A stretch of 64,000 nt of DNA from Myxococcales bacterium (lineage in GTDB: Bacteria > Myxococcota_A > Polyangia > Palsa-1104 > JAEUJZ01). The stretch is from NCBI GenBank assembly GCA_016794365.1, contig JAEUKB010000021.1, positions 124,001-188,000 of the forward strand, written 5' to 3'. The notes beneath the pieces are model-generated. The model did not search any database and was not told where the DNA came from. It saw only the letters and a list, made by a program, of their open reading frames with translations. Below, piece after piece: positions 52,479 through 61,253 of this stretch. The position numbers and the translations under genes are program-made. Within the stretch, counting starts at the first letter, position 1, and each line of letters begins with the position of its first letter.

Positions 52479-53744
52479 ATGCGTCCGCGTCCACTCCGCC
52501 TATTTTCAACGGTTCCCATCGTCTGTTTGCTGACGCTGCTTGGATTTCCGGAGGATGGCCGCTTGGGCCAGCCCAGTCGTGCGTCGGATCGTACCGAGTC
52601 TGTTCACTTGATCCTTGATCTCGGCTCGTCGGGAACTCGCTTTTGTATGTATCCAGTGTCCGTCGAACGAACCGATCAGTCATCCGATCGCAAGCGCTGT
52701 CGTGTCAGCTCTCCCAATCCGGTCTGCGTCAAGATGAGCGGCGGAATTGCTGCGCTGGTCCGTGGTCACTCTGCCGAAGAGGTTCCGTCGATGGTGCTTC
52801 CCAAGCTGCGGCAAGCGTGGGATGCGCTCGGCGACGCGCACAAGAAGGGCAATCCGCAGCTTCGTGAGCGAATCCAAGGTGTGGTGGCGCTTGGAACCGG
52901 CGGATTTCGCAACCCGAGCACCAATCTCCCCGACGAGCGACGCGAGTTTCAGGCGGTCTGGGCCGAGATTGCGCGGTTCTTCAAAGACGAAGTCAAGCAG
53001 CAGCATGTGGTGGCGCGGACGATCAGCGGACTTGATGAAGCGCGGCTCGCGTGGCTCGGGGTTTCGCAGCAAGTTCCCGCGTCGGTGGGCGACAGCTTTG
53101 CGATCATCGAAGTGGGCGGTGCATCGATCCAGTTTGCGACGAGCGGACGCAGCCTCGATTATCAAGATCTCTATGCCGCCAGTGAGTATCGCGGTCAGGA
53201 CTACGTGTTTCACAAGTTCGCACCGCCAAACGGTCCGACGGCGCTGGGCTTCGATGCTTGCTTTTCTCCCGAGGATCGCTCGCGTCAAGACGGCCCGGCT
53301 TGTATGGCGTTTTTGCGCGCCAATGTGTTTTCCGGCAGCTCGATCAACCAGCTTGCCTATCACTTCCCGCCGCGCAGGCTGTACGGACTGGGCGCTCCGT
53401 GGCTGGGTATTTTTTCGGACTATCCGTCGGCACCACCGTGGCCGCCGAAGCTGGATACGTCGTACAGTCCGAAGCTGTCGCCGGGAAACCTGGCGCGACT
53501 GGCTGAAAAGGTCTGCAAGCTCAGCGACGAAGAAATCGGTTCATTTGCGCCGAATGCGTTCGATCTTCGTAAAAATTCAGCGACGGGGGAAAGCTCTGGC
53601 AAGGCTTGCTTCACGCTGTCGTATCACGCCGGATTTTTGGAATCGGTGGCAATGATCTCGCAAGACGCTGCGCTGCTTCCCGGTGGTGACGATCAATGGG
53701 CGCGTGGCGCAGCAGTGACGCACGAGTTCTTTCCCGATTGCTAG
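52479..53744 (+). CDS. GDA1/CD39-type nucleoside triphosphate diphosphohydrolase (apyrase)
   Basis: The ATG at 52479 is preceded by AGGAGG, giving 421 residues with an N-terminal signal or anchor (RLFSTVPIVCLLTLLGF). The apyrase conserved regions of eukaryotic ecto-NTPDases can be read in order. ACR1 is LDLGSSGTR (46-54), ACR2 is ALGTGGFRN (137-145), ACR3 is GLDEARLAW (184-192) with Glu187 as the catalytic base, and ACR4 is IIEVGGASIQFAT (209-221). A further FHKFAPPNGPTALG and a C-terminal Cys pair are seen. It would hydrolyse NTPs or NDPs outside the cytoplasm. Such proteins are rare in bacteria; the best known is in Legionella. It is followed after 24 bp by the dipeptide epimerase gene. Confidence 0.88.
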   Translation: MRPRPLRLFSTVPIVCLLTLLGFPEDGRLGQPSRASDRTESVHLILDLGSSGTRFCMYPVSVERTDQSSDRKRCRVSSPNPVCVKMSGGIAALVRGHSAEEVPSMVLPKLRQAWDALGDAHKKGNPQLRERIQGVVALGTGGFRNPSTNLPDERREFQAVWAEIARFFKDEVKQQHVVARTISGLDEARLAWLGVSQQVPASVGDSFAIIEVGGASIQFATSGRSLDYQDLYAASEYRGQDYVFHKFAPPNGPTALGFDACFSPEDRSRQDGPACMAFLRANVFSGSSINQLAYHFPPRRLYGLGAPWLGIFSDYPSAPPWPPKLDTSYSPKLSPGNLARLAEKVCKLSDEEIGSFAPNAFDLRKNSATGESSGKACFTLSYHAGFLESVAMISQDAALLPGGDDQWARGAAVTHEFFPDC

Positions 53745-53768
53745 TCGCGTGGTTCCATAGACAGTCAG

Positions 53769-54869
53769 ATGCGAAGTTGGCCGATTGACCGTGTGCAGGT
53801 TCGCCCGCTGGGCTCGACGCTGCACATGCCGTTTCATATCTCGCAAGGCTCGGTGGAGACGCTGGAAAACGTCCTGATCGTGCTGCACGACGCAGAAGGT
53901 CGCGTGGCCTTCGGGGAAGCTGCGCCGTTTCCAGTGCTGACCGGCGATACGCAGCAGACGGTGCTGCCCGCGTGTGAGCAGCTGCTGAGCGCGCTGATTG
54001 GACTGAGTCCAGCGGCAGCGCTGACGCACCTTCACGACGAGCTGTGGCTTGACTTTGAGAAGACTCCGACGGCGCGGGCAGGCATCGAGCTGGCGCTGTG
54101 GGATCTGTACGCGCGGCAGCTAGGTGTATCGCTGTCGTCGCTGTGGGGACGCGCTGCGCTGGGGAAAGCCGAGACAGACATCACGCTGCCTCGACTTTGT
54201 GCCGACGAGGTTGCGCCGTTTTACCGTCACTTTGCGAGCCATCGGTTTCCGTTTATCAAGGTCAAGGTGGGCGGCGGTGCACTGTCGGAAGATCTCGATC
54301 GCGTGATGGCGCTGGTTCGCTGCGTGGGTCCGTCGCTGCGACTGAGTCTCGACGGAAATCAGGGTCTTAGCGAGCAGAGCGCGGTGACGCTGTGCGACGA
54401 GCTGGCCAAGTGGAACGTGACGCCACTGTTTTTCGAGCAGCCGCTTCCGCACGATGATCTCGTTGGGATGACGCGGCTCAGCCAGCGTCTTGCGATTCCG
54501 ATCTGTGCCGACGAGTCGGTCAAGACCATCTTCGACGCGATGACGGTGATGGATCGACGAGCAGCGCGGATGGTGAACCTGAAGTTTATGAAGTCCGGCG
54601 TGCGTGAGTCGCTGCTGATTGCAGAGCTGGCTCGTCGGACGCAGACGGAGCTGATGATCGGCGGAATGGTCGAAAGCGAGATCGCGATGACCGCGTCGCT
54701 GCATGCGGTGTGTGGAACCGGGCTGATCGCGGTGTGTGACCTGGATACGCCATTTTTTTTGCACGAGCGCTTTACCGTCGAAAGTCCGTATCATCGACAG
54801 TCGGCACAGCTTGAGCTACCGTCTGGACCCGGCTTGGGACTTGTGCTGCGCGACGAGCTGCTTGGCTAG
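53769..54869 (+). CDS. Dipeptide epimerase (L-Ala-D/L-Glu epimerase-like), enolase superfamily
   Basis: This 366-residue protein has an N-terminal capping domain (residues 1-130, FGEAAPFPVLTGD) and the muconate-lactonizing barrel. Catalytic lysines are Lys164 and Lys166 in FIKVKVGGG on one side and Lys272 in VNLKFMKSG on the other. Metal ligands are Asp195 (SLDGNQG), Glu223 (FFEQPLP) and Asp248 (ICADES). CDLDTPFF (Asp324, Asp326) is the DxD signature that holds the dipeptide amino terminus in dipeptide epimerases. It probably epimerises Ala-Glu or related dipeptides from peptidoglycan recycling. It sits between the apyrase and rarA genes. Dipeptide specificity is inferred. Confidence 0.9.
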   Translation: MRSWPIDRVQVRPLGSTLHMPFHISQGSVETLENVLIVLHDAEGRVAFGEAAPFPVLTGDTQQTVLPACEQLLSALIGLSPAAALTHLHDELWLDFEKTPTARAGIELALWDLYARQLGVSLSSLWGRAALGKAETDITLPRLCADEVAPFYRHFASHRFPFIKVKVGGGALSEDLDRVMALVRCVGPSLRLSLDGNQGLSEQSAVTLCDELAKWNVTPLFFEQPLPHDDLVGMTRLSQRLAIPICADESVKTIFDAMTVMDRRAARMVNLKFMKSGVRESLLIAELARRTQTELMIGGMVESEIAMTASLHAVCGTGLIAVCDLDTPFFLHERFTVESPYHRQSAQLELPSGPGLGLVLRDELLG

Positions 54870-54947
54870 CTGGGTCTGATCGTGTGACGACGACAGCGCG
54901 CTGTGCTGGCTGTAGATCCTCGCATCGGTTTGTACTAGCGTCGGCGC

Positions 54948-56360
54948 GTGGATCTCTTTTCTCGGATGCAAGGTGCGACGACGGCGGAATCGGTGGATTC
55001 GCGTGCGCCGCTGGCAGAGCGGATGCGACCGCGCAGCCTCGATGAGTTTATCGGTCAAGAGCACCTGCTCGGGCCGGGCAAGCTGCTGGCGCGCGCGCTG
55101 CAAACGAAGCAGCTTCCGTCGCTGATTTTGTGGGGACCGCCGGGAACTGGAAAGACGACGCTGGCGAAGATCTTGGCGACGCAGATGGGCGCGCGCTTTG
55201 CTGCGTTGTCGGCGGTGACAGCGGGCGTAAAGGAAGTTCGCGCAGCCATCAGCGACGCGGAATATGAGCGAGCGCGGGGCGGACGGACGATTCTATTTCT
55301 CGACGAGATTCATCGCTTCAACAAGGCGCAGCAAGATGCGCTGCTGCCGCACGTCGAGCACGGAACGGTGATCCTGATTGGTGCGACGACGGAAAATCCC
55401 TCGTTCGAGGTCAATGCCGCGCTGCTGTCACGCTGTCGGGTGGTGACGCTGTCGTCGCTCGGGGATGCGCAGCTTGGGGAACTACTTTCGCGCGCGCTGG
55501 AAGACAAAGATCGGGGATTGGGCGCGAAAAATCTGGTGCTCAGCGACGAAGCGAGAGACTTTTTGGCGGCACACTCAGGTGGCGATGCCCGACGAGCGCT
55601 CGGCGTGCTGGAAGTGGCTGCGCATCATGCCAGCCAGCGCGACGAAGAGGGACGGCGACTGATCGATCGTCAGACCGTCGAGGAAGCGCTTCAGCGCAAG
55701 GTGCTTCTTTACGACAAGAGCGGCGACGAGCACTACAACGTCGTCTCGGCGTTCATCAAGAGCTTGCGCGGCTCTGATCCCGACGCTGCGGTGTACTGGA
55801 TGACGCGCATGCTGGAAGCGGGCGAAGATCCGCTGTTTGTGCTGCGACGGATGGTGATCTTTGCCGCCGAGGACATTGGGGTTGCGGATCCTCGTGCGCT
55901 TCAGATTGCGATGGCAGCGACGGAAGCAGTGCGCTTTATTGGCTTGCCCGAAGGGACACTGCCGATGAGCGAGGCGGCGATCTATCTGGCGCTGGCACCG
56001 AAGTCCAACAGCGCGATCACGACGTATCAGGCGGCCAAACAAGCGGTGGGGAAGTTTGGGGCGCTGCCGGTGCCGCTGCATCTGCGCAATGCTCCGACGA
56101 AGCTGATGCGCAACCTGGGCTACGGCAACGAGTACAAGTATCCGCACGACTTCAGCGGGCATCACGTCGCAGAGCAGTACCTTCCCGATGCGCTGGCTGA
56201 TGCGACGTTTTATCAGCCCTCGACGAGCGGCTACGAAAAGACGCTGGGCGAGCGGCTTCGCTATCTGCGCGGACAGAGCGGGCTTTCGGACGACAAAAAG
56301 ACATCGGCACAGCCAGAAATCCCGGCTAGCATGCGCGACCATGTCGATGGAAAACACTGA
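54948..56360 (+). CDS. rarA: Replication-associated recombination protein RarA (MgsA)
   Basis: This 470-residue AAA+ protein of the RarA/WRNIP1 family starts at a GTG (54948). The N-terminus PLAERMRPRSLDEFIGQEHLL is diagnostic. Walker A is GPPGTGKT (63-70) and Walker B ILFLDEIHRFNKAQQD; GATTENPSFEVNAALLSRC and the C-terminal tetramerisation part (EDIGVADPRAL, HLRNAPTKLMRNLGYG, YKYPHDF) are all present. RarA acts at stalled replication forks together with SSB and RecA. Its end overlaps the following SDR gene by 20 bp. The identification is very secure. Confidence 0.96.
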   Translation: MDLFSRMQGATTAESVDSRAPLAERMRPRSLDEFIGQEHLLGPGKLLARALQTKQLPSLILWGPPGTGKTTLAKILATQMGARFAALSAVTAGVKEVRAAISDAEYERARGGRTILFLDEIHRFNKAQQDALLPHVEHGTVILIGATTENPSFEVNAALLSRCRVVTLSSLGDAQLGELLSRALEDKDRGLGAKNLVLSDEARDFLAAHSGGDARRALGVLEVAAHHASQRDEEGRRLIDRQTVEEALQRKVLLYDKSGDEHYNVVSAFIKSLRGSDPDAAVYWMTRMLEAGEDPLFVLRRMVIFAAEDIGVADPRALQIAMAATEAVRFIGLPEGTLPMSEAAIYLALAPKSNSAITTYQAAKQAVGKFGALPVPLHLRNAPTKLMRNLGYGNEYKYPHDFSGHHVAEQYLPDALADATFYQPSTSGYEKTLGERLRYLRGQSGLSDDKKTSAQPEIPASMRDHVDGKH

Positions 56361-57324
56361 TCTTCGCGACGCGCATGTGCTGGTCACCGGCGGCGCGGGC
56401 TTCATTGGCTCTCACTTGGTGGAGCGGCTGCGGACGCACAACAAGGTGCGCGTGCTCGACGTGATGCGTCGGGATGCGCTGCGTCCTGCGGGCCTTCATG
56501 AACACAAAAATGTCGAGCTTGTCGTTGGAGATGTTCTGGATCCTGACGCGGTTCGCAAAGCGGTGGCCGATACCGACGTGGTGATTCACTTGGCCTCGAT
56601 CGCGGGCGTCGATACCGTGATGAAGATGCCGACGCAGACGATGCGGGTGTCGCTGCTCGGGACGGCGAACCTGCTGGATGCGGCGCACTCGACGGGACGC
56701 TGTCAGCGCTTTGTGGACTTTTCGACGAGCGAAGTGTTCGGTCGCTATGCCTATCAGGTGAGCGAGCTGGATGCGACCACCGTCGGAGCCGTTGGTGAAG
56801 CGCGCTGGACCTACGCGGTGTCGAAGCTGGCGACGGAACACCTGGCGATGACGTATCATCGTCAGTTTCAGTTTCCAGCGGTGACGGTGCGTCCGTTCAA
56901 CATCTACGGACCGCGTCAGATTGGCGAGGGTGCCGTTCATCACTTCATCGTCCGGGCGCTGCGCGGCGAGCCGCTGCTGATTCACAACGACGGAGCACAG
57001 ATTCGCGCGTGGTGTTACATCGACGACATCATTGACGCGACGATGCTGTCGCTGACTCGGCCTCAAGCGAGCGGTCACGCGTTCAACATTGGCAACCCGC
57101 GTTCGACGGTGACGGTCTATAACCTGGCAGAGCTGATTCGTCGGCTGTGCGGCTCATCGTCGCCGATTCAGTTTGTGCGCTGGGATCACGCCGATGTCGA
57201 GCTGCGGGTTCCGTCGATCTCGAAGGCGCGAGAGCTGCTGTTGTGGGAGCCGCGCTTCGACCTAGAGCAGGGACTGAGCCAGACCATCGACTGGTATCGT
57301 CACAAGCTGGGAACGTCACGCTGA
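56341..57324 (+). CDS. NAD-dependent epimerase/dehydratase (extended SDR)
   Basis: This 327-residue protein starts at the ATG at 56341 (56347 is an alternative). The dinucleotide loop is VTGGAGFIGSH (residues about 15-25), with Asp in VLDVMRRD. The catalytic set includes Ser in DFSTSEVFGRY and YAVSK (Tyr and Lys). RPFNIYGPRQIGEGAV and AWCYIDDIIDATMLSL are typical of nucleotide-sugar epimerases and decarboxylases. The substrate is probably an NDP-sugar, by family. It overlaps the end of rarA by 20 bp and shares one base (TGATG) with the HEAT lipoprotein gene, so the three are translationally linked. Confidence 0.92.
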   Translation: MSMENTDLRDAHVLVTGGAGFIGSHLVERLRTHNKVRVLDVMRRDALRPAGLHEHKNVELVVGDVLDPDAVRKAVADTDVVIHLASIAGVDTVMKMPTQTMRVSLLGTANLLDAAHSTGRCQRFVDFSTSEVFGRYAYQVSELDATTVGAVGEARWTYAVSKLATEHLAMTYHRQFQFPAVTVRPFNIYGPRQIGEGAVHHFIVRALRGEPLLIHNDGAQIRAWCYIDDIIDATMLSLTRPQASGHAFNIGNPRSTVTVYNLAELIRRLCGSSSPIQFVRWDHADVELRVPSISKARELLLWEPRFDLEQGLSQTIDWYRHKLGTSR

Positions 57325-57755
57325 TGCTTCGTCGCTGGCTTGGTTCGATATCGTCGCTGGCGATGGTGATTGGCTGTGCCGCTTGTCTGGAACAGCCGAC
57401 GGATCTCAAGCCAAGCGTCGAGCTGTTTCTGACGACGCAGGGAGAAGTACAAGAGCAAGCGCTGCGGACGCTGGTTGCGAGTGGACGGGCTGCGCTGCCT
57501 CCGCTCGAAGCGGCGCTGCATCGAACCGAGCCCAAAGAACGACGGGCTGCGCTGCTGGCACTGCGACGACTGGGGCTGCATGAAGCGGTGCCGCTGCTCG
57601 GTCACGTTGCGCAGTTTGATGCCGACGCGAGCATTCGGGCGGATGCGCGCGCGGTGCTGGAGCGCTGGGCTGCCGAAAAAAGTCCACGCGGCGAAGCGGC
57701 CCAGCGAGCTTTGTTTGCTGCCGCCGCTGGTGAGACGGGCGATTCGCTGCGCTAG
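57324..57755 (+). CDS. Small HEAT-repeat lipoprotein
   Basis: This 143-residue protein has a lipoprotein signal (MLRRWLGSISSLAMVIGC, lipobox VIGC with Cys18; a second Cys follows). The mature part has two to three HEAT/Armadillo-like helical repeats (EVQEQALRTLVASGRAALPP, EPKERRAALLALRRLGLHEA and DASIRADARAVLERWAAE). It should be tethered to a membrane facing the periplasm and act as a protein-binding module. The start shares a base with the SDR stop (TGATG). Its 3' end overlaps that of the convergent GGDEF gene by four bases. Confidence 0.75.
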   Translation: MLRRWLGSISSLAMVIGCAACLEQPTDLKPSVELFLTTQGEVQEQALRTLVASGRAALPPLEAALHRTEPKERRAALLALRRLGLHEAVPLLGHVAQFDADASIRADARAVLERWAAEKSPRGEAAQRALFAAAAGETGDSLR

Positions 57756-59878
57756 CTCTCTTTGCTCGGCAGTCGGGCCACGAGGGGCCACAGCGGACCG
57801 TGACCGCGCTGACAGCCTCGCTCTTGCGCGATGGTTCGCTCGCTCTGCGACGTGACACCTGCTGCGTTTACCGACAGTCCCAGCCGCTCTGCCAGCGCCA
57901 CCAGTCCTTGACACAGCGACGCGGTCTTTCGATCTTCCAGGCTGCGACGCCAGAGCTGTTCTGGCAGCGTCATCGACGACACCGGCAGATTCGGCAGGTA
58001 TTCCAGCGGTAAGCTGCTCGTCGCCAGCGAAGACAGGCTCAGACGGACACCCAGGTGATGAAGCTGAAGCAGCGGCTCGATGAGCGCCGACGGATCCTGA
58101 ATGCTGCCCATCGCCGTCACATCGACTTCCAGCCGCTCCGGTGGGAGCCCGCTCTGCTCCAGCGCCGTCGCTACCGAGATAACCGCCGTCGCACCCAGCA
58201 GATGCCGCTGCGAGATACGCACCACCAGCGACTCCGACGGCTGACGGTTCGCGAGGCTGCGCTGAAAGTCGTGACACGCCTGATCCACCAGGTGACGAAA
58301 GAGCTGCTGAGCCAGGCCTTCTTCGAGCGACGCTTCGCTGATCAGCTCCTCTTCGCGGTCTTCCTTCGCCGGTCGATACAGCTCCGCTTCCCAGGCCACG
58401 ATCTGCTCCGTCGCCAGCAGCACATGGGGCCGATAGCGCAGCGCCAGCAGACCTTTGGCGATTTCCTGGCTGAGCACGTTCTCTCGACTGAGACAGCGCG
58501 TCGTCGCCAAGTTGATTTCTTCACGGAAAAACTGACAGTTGTTACGACCTTGCGCTTTGACTCGATACATTGCCATATCGGCATGTCGAATCAGCGTCGA
58601 AGATTCATTTCCATCGTGCGGACAGAGACTAATTCCCAAGCTGGCTGATGCAGTCAGTGAAATGCCTTGAATGACCATCGGACGTTGAAGTTCTTCCAAT
58701 ACACGCTCAGCAACGCGCAAGGCATCTTCAGCTGTCTGAATCGTAGGCAGCAAGATGGTGAACTCATCACCACCAAATCGCGCAACCGTATCGCCATCAC
58801 GCAGCGAAGCCAGAAGTCGCTGAGCCACTGCTTGTAGGAACTTGTCACCAACATCATGACCTTGTTCGTCGTTGATCTCTTTGAATCGATCCAGATCCAA
58901 AAAGAAAACGGCAACAATGTCTCCAGTGCGTCTGGCTTGACGAATTGCTGTATCTAATCGATCAACAAAAAGGCTTCTGTTTGGAAGTGAAGTCAATGGA
59001 TCGTGAAATGCTCTGTGATGAAGTTCTCGCTCTAGCTGTTTGCGAAGTGTAATATCATAAAATGAAACAACTACAGCATAAGGAACGCTATCGCTAGATC
59101 GCCACAGTGGTCTAGAGTTGATCGCCAGCCAGACAATGCTCTTTTGCGAATCGACGCTGGTAAAGACCAGACCCACCACAGATTCCTGACGGGGCTGGCC
59201 GCTCTGCATCGTGATGTTCATCGGCCACAGCTGTTTGGGCAGCGGTCTTTCGCTCACATCGACGACATCAAAGTGCGCGGGAGCTTCGATGTTGCGGTGC
59301 AGAAGGTCCGACACGGTGGTCCGCAGGATCTGCGCAGCCGCTTCATTGGCAGCCAGGATCTGACCATCGCGCGCGACAAAGATGACGCCTTCACTGAGCG
59401 CATCAAACAGCGTTCGATAGCGCGCATCCATTTCGTGCAGCAGCGCAATCGTTTGACGCTGATCTGCCGCGAGCGTTTCCACTTGAAGCGACAGCGAGCG
59501 CTCTTGATGATCATCGCTAATAATGACTGAGTAGAAATTATGCTGATATCGTGAGATCTGGATCTTTAAAAACAGAATTCCTTTGTGATCGTCTACGATA
59601 TGATTGAGTCGCTGCGGATGTCCTGTGTGTCTGCAAATTGTCAGGCTTTGTTCCAATATGTGAGACAAATGTGGCAGAATCTGCTGAAGCGACGCACCGC
59701 TCACCATCTCGCCTGCACAAATCCGTTTATAGAGCAGGGAATGCGCAGCGCCATCGACCAGTACGCCATTGGAGTCGATCAACAGGAACAGGGCATTCAT
59801 CCCTTCAGCCAGGGAACGAAGCCAGCCTCGATATCGCTCTACGTCGGCACGCGACGCTGCGTCGGTGTCAATCGGCAT
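57752..59878 (-). CDS. PAS-GGDEF-EAL protein with intact GGDEF and degenerate EAL
   Basis: This 708-residue protein has an N-terminal PAS-like sensor region (residues 1-120), a second PAS (about 150-285, YRTLFDALSEGVIFVARDGQ), and a diguanylate cyclase domain (HDPLTSLPNRSLFVDRL, FLDLDRFKEINDEQGHDVGD, FGGDEFTILLP near 366-376). A C-terminal EAL-like domain follows. The GGDEF motif is intact, so c-di-GMP synthesis is plausible. The EAL domain has WEAELYR for EALxR, lacks the DDFG(T/A)G acidic pair (LSSLATSSLPLEYL) and lacks the later Lys, so hydrolysis is unlikely. GC content falls sharply inside the gene at 58600-59110 and 59515-59660. No transmembrane helices are evident. Confidence 0.92.
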   Translation of the reverse strand: MPIDTDAASRADVERYRGWLRSLAEGMNALFLLIDSNGVLVDGAAHSLLYKRICAGEMVSGASLQQILPHLSHILEQSLTICRHTGHPQRLNHIVDDHKGILFLKIQISRYQHNFYSVIISDDHQERSLSLQVETLAADQRQTIALLHEMDARYRTLFDALSEGVIFVARDGQILAANEAAAQILRTTVSDLLHRNIEAPAHFDVVDVSERPLPKQLWPMNITMQSGQPRQESVVGLVFTSVDSQKSIVWLAINSRPLWRSSDSVPYAVVVSFYDITLRKQLERELHHRAFHDPLTSLPNRSLFVDRLDTAIRQARRTGDIVAVFFLDLDRFKEINDEQGHDVGDKFLQAVAQRLLASLRDGDTVARFGGDEFTILLPTIQTAEDALRVAERVLEELQRPMVIQGISLTASASLGISLCPHDGNESSTLIRHADMAMYRVKAQGRNNCQFFREEINLATTRCLSRENVLSQEIAKGLLALRYRPHVLLATEQIVAWEAELYRPAKEDREEELISEASLEEGLAQQLFRHLVDQACHDFQRSLANRQPSESLVVRISQRHLLGATAVISVATALEQSGLPPERLEVDVTAMGSIQDPSALIEPLLQLHHLGVRLSLSSLATSSLPLEYLPNLPVSSMTLPEQLWRRSLEDRKTASLCQGLVALAERLGLSVNAAGVTSQSERTIAQERGCQRGHGPLWPLVARLPSKES

Positions 59879-59945
59879 AAGCCTTCATCCCACGCATCGT
59901 CTGTCTATTATATGGAGTTTGCTGGAGTTCGTGAATTTTAATCAC

Positions 59946-60008
59946 AAAAACGGTACATTCTGGGTACGCATATTGGACGTAAAGACCCACAAGAGAGATA
60001 CCGTTTTT
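59946..60008 (-). terminator. Long two-tier hairpin after selD
   Basis: AAAAACGGTA (59946-59955) and TACCGTTTTT (59999-60008) are perfect ten-base inverted repeats. Inside them, TGGGT (59961-59965) pairs with ACCCA (59985-59989), with ACG/CGT as a further pair. On the minus strand it lies 17 bp after the selD stop and ends in a T-run, so it suits a selD terminator. It could also work for the opposite strand. The surrounding gap is AT-rich. Confidence 0.6.
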
Positions 60009-60025
60009 ATGTGGAAATGTCGGGC

Positions 60026-61132
60026 TTAGTCCGCGTAGAGCGGATATTGATCGCGTGGCGAGGCTTCGCCAATGATCGCAGCGGCGATGCCAGCGTCGTG
60101 AAGCTGGGCGAGCGCCGTCGGTGCATGTTGAGCGGGCAGGGCGACGAGCAGTCCACCGGAGGTCTGCGGATCAAAGATCAGCTCGACGCGAGCGGCGGAT
60201 AGTGTTGGGCGAACAGCGACGTGAGGAAGGAACGCTGCGCGATTGTTGGTGGCACCTCCGCAGGTGACGCCCGCTTCGGCGATGCGCAGCGCTTTGTCAT
60301 AGGCAGGCACGCGATCGCAGTCGAGGTGGAGCGAGACGCTGCCGCTACGGGTCATTCCCAAGCTGTGTCCGACGAGCCCAAAGCCAGTTACGTCGGTGGC
60401 TGCGGACACAGGATGTGCGGACAAGATCTCGGCGGTCCTGCGGTTTAGCGTCGCAACCTGAGCGAGGCTCGGAGCAATCTCATCGAGCGAGATCAGTCCT
60501 TTGCGCAGCGCAGTGCTCAGCAGTCCGGCCCCGAGCGGCTTGGTCAGGATCAATTGGTCGCCGGGACGGGCTCCGACATTGCGCCAGATGCGAGCCGGAT
60601 GTACGACGCCCGTGACGGACAGCCCGAACAGAAGCTCAGGTCCGCGCACGGTGTGACCGCCGAGCAGCACCGCACCCGCATCGTGGATGGCTCGCAGTGC
60701 TCCGGCGAAGATTGCACGAGCAGCGATGGGCGGAAGCTCTTTGGGGAAGACACAGATGTTGAGCGCGCTCAGCGGTCGGCCACCCATTGCGTAGACGTCC
60801 GACAGTGCGTTGGCGGCGGCGATTTGACCATATAGCTCCGGTTCATCGACGAGCGGCGTGATGAAATCGACGGTCTGAACCAATCCTGTTCCGTCGCTGC
60901 TGACATCCCGAATCAGATAGACTCCAGCGTCGTCTCCCGTCTCTGTTCCGACGAGCACAGCTTGGTCCGTCGCACTGCCGAGTCGCATCGAGCCTTCCGG
61001 CATCACAAGCTGGAGCAAGTCGCCTGGACCCACTTTGGCTGCGCAGCCTCCCGAAGACGCAAAGCGTGTCAAGCGAATCGGCTCGCTTGTGGCATCGGTT
61101 GTATCGGTGGTTGGGCTCGAAAACTTGTCCAT
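60026..61132 (-). CDS. selD: Selenophosphate synthetase (selenide, water dikinase)
   Basis: This 368-residue protein makes selenophosphate from selenide and ATP for selenocysteine or selenouridine formation. Marks are the N-terminal catalytic site SSGGCAAKVGP with Cys30 and Lys33. QTVDFITPLVDEPELYGQIAAANALSDVYAMGG follows, of which the part DFITP and NALSDVYAMGG is the family core. LLGGHTVRGPE, ATDVTGFGLVGH and FDPQTSGGLLVALP complete it. The active residue is Cys and not Sec. The second Cys of the usual CGCK motif is Ala, a common variant. No selA, selB or selenoprotein gene was seen in the window. It is divergent from the PHA-system gene across 121 bp. Confidence 0.95.
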   Translation of the reverse strand: MDKFSSPTTDTTDATSEPIRLTRFASSGGCAAKVGPGDLLQLVMPEGSMRLGSATDQAVLVGTETGDDAGVYLIRDVSSDGTGLVQTVDFITPLVDEPELYGQIAAANALSDVYAMGGRPLSALNICVFPKELPPIAARAIFAGALRAIHDAGAVLLGGHTVRGPELLFGLSVTGVVHPARIWRNVGARPGDQLILTKPLGAGLLSTALRKGLISLDEIAPSLAQVATLNRRTAEILSAHPVSAATDVTGFGLVGHSLGMTRSGSVSLHLDCDRVPAYDKALRIAEAGVTCGGATNNRAAFLPHVAVRPTLSAARVELIFDPQTSGGLLVALPAQHAPTALAQLHDAGIAAAIIGEASPRDQYPLYAD

Positions 61133-61253
61133 TTTGGCGGAAAGCTAGCACATGATATAGCGACACGTAGCGGCGAAGACCTTCGCCCGGTTTACGGTAA
61201 AGTGCCTCGCCATCCGGCGGGCCTCGTTCAACACCAGATAGGGAGCAGACCCG

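Noticed and set aside
60026-61132. Selenocysteine codon in selD
   Set aside because: The catalytic position is a Cys codon and the frame has no in-frame TGA.
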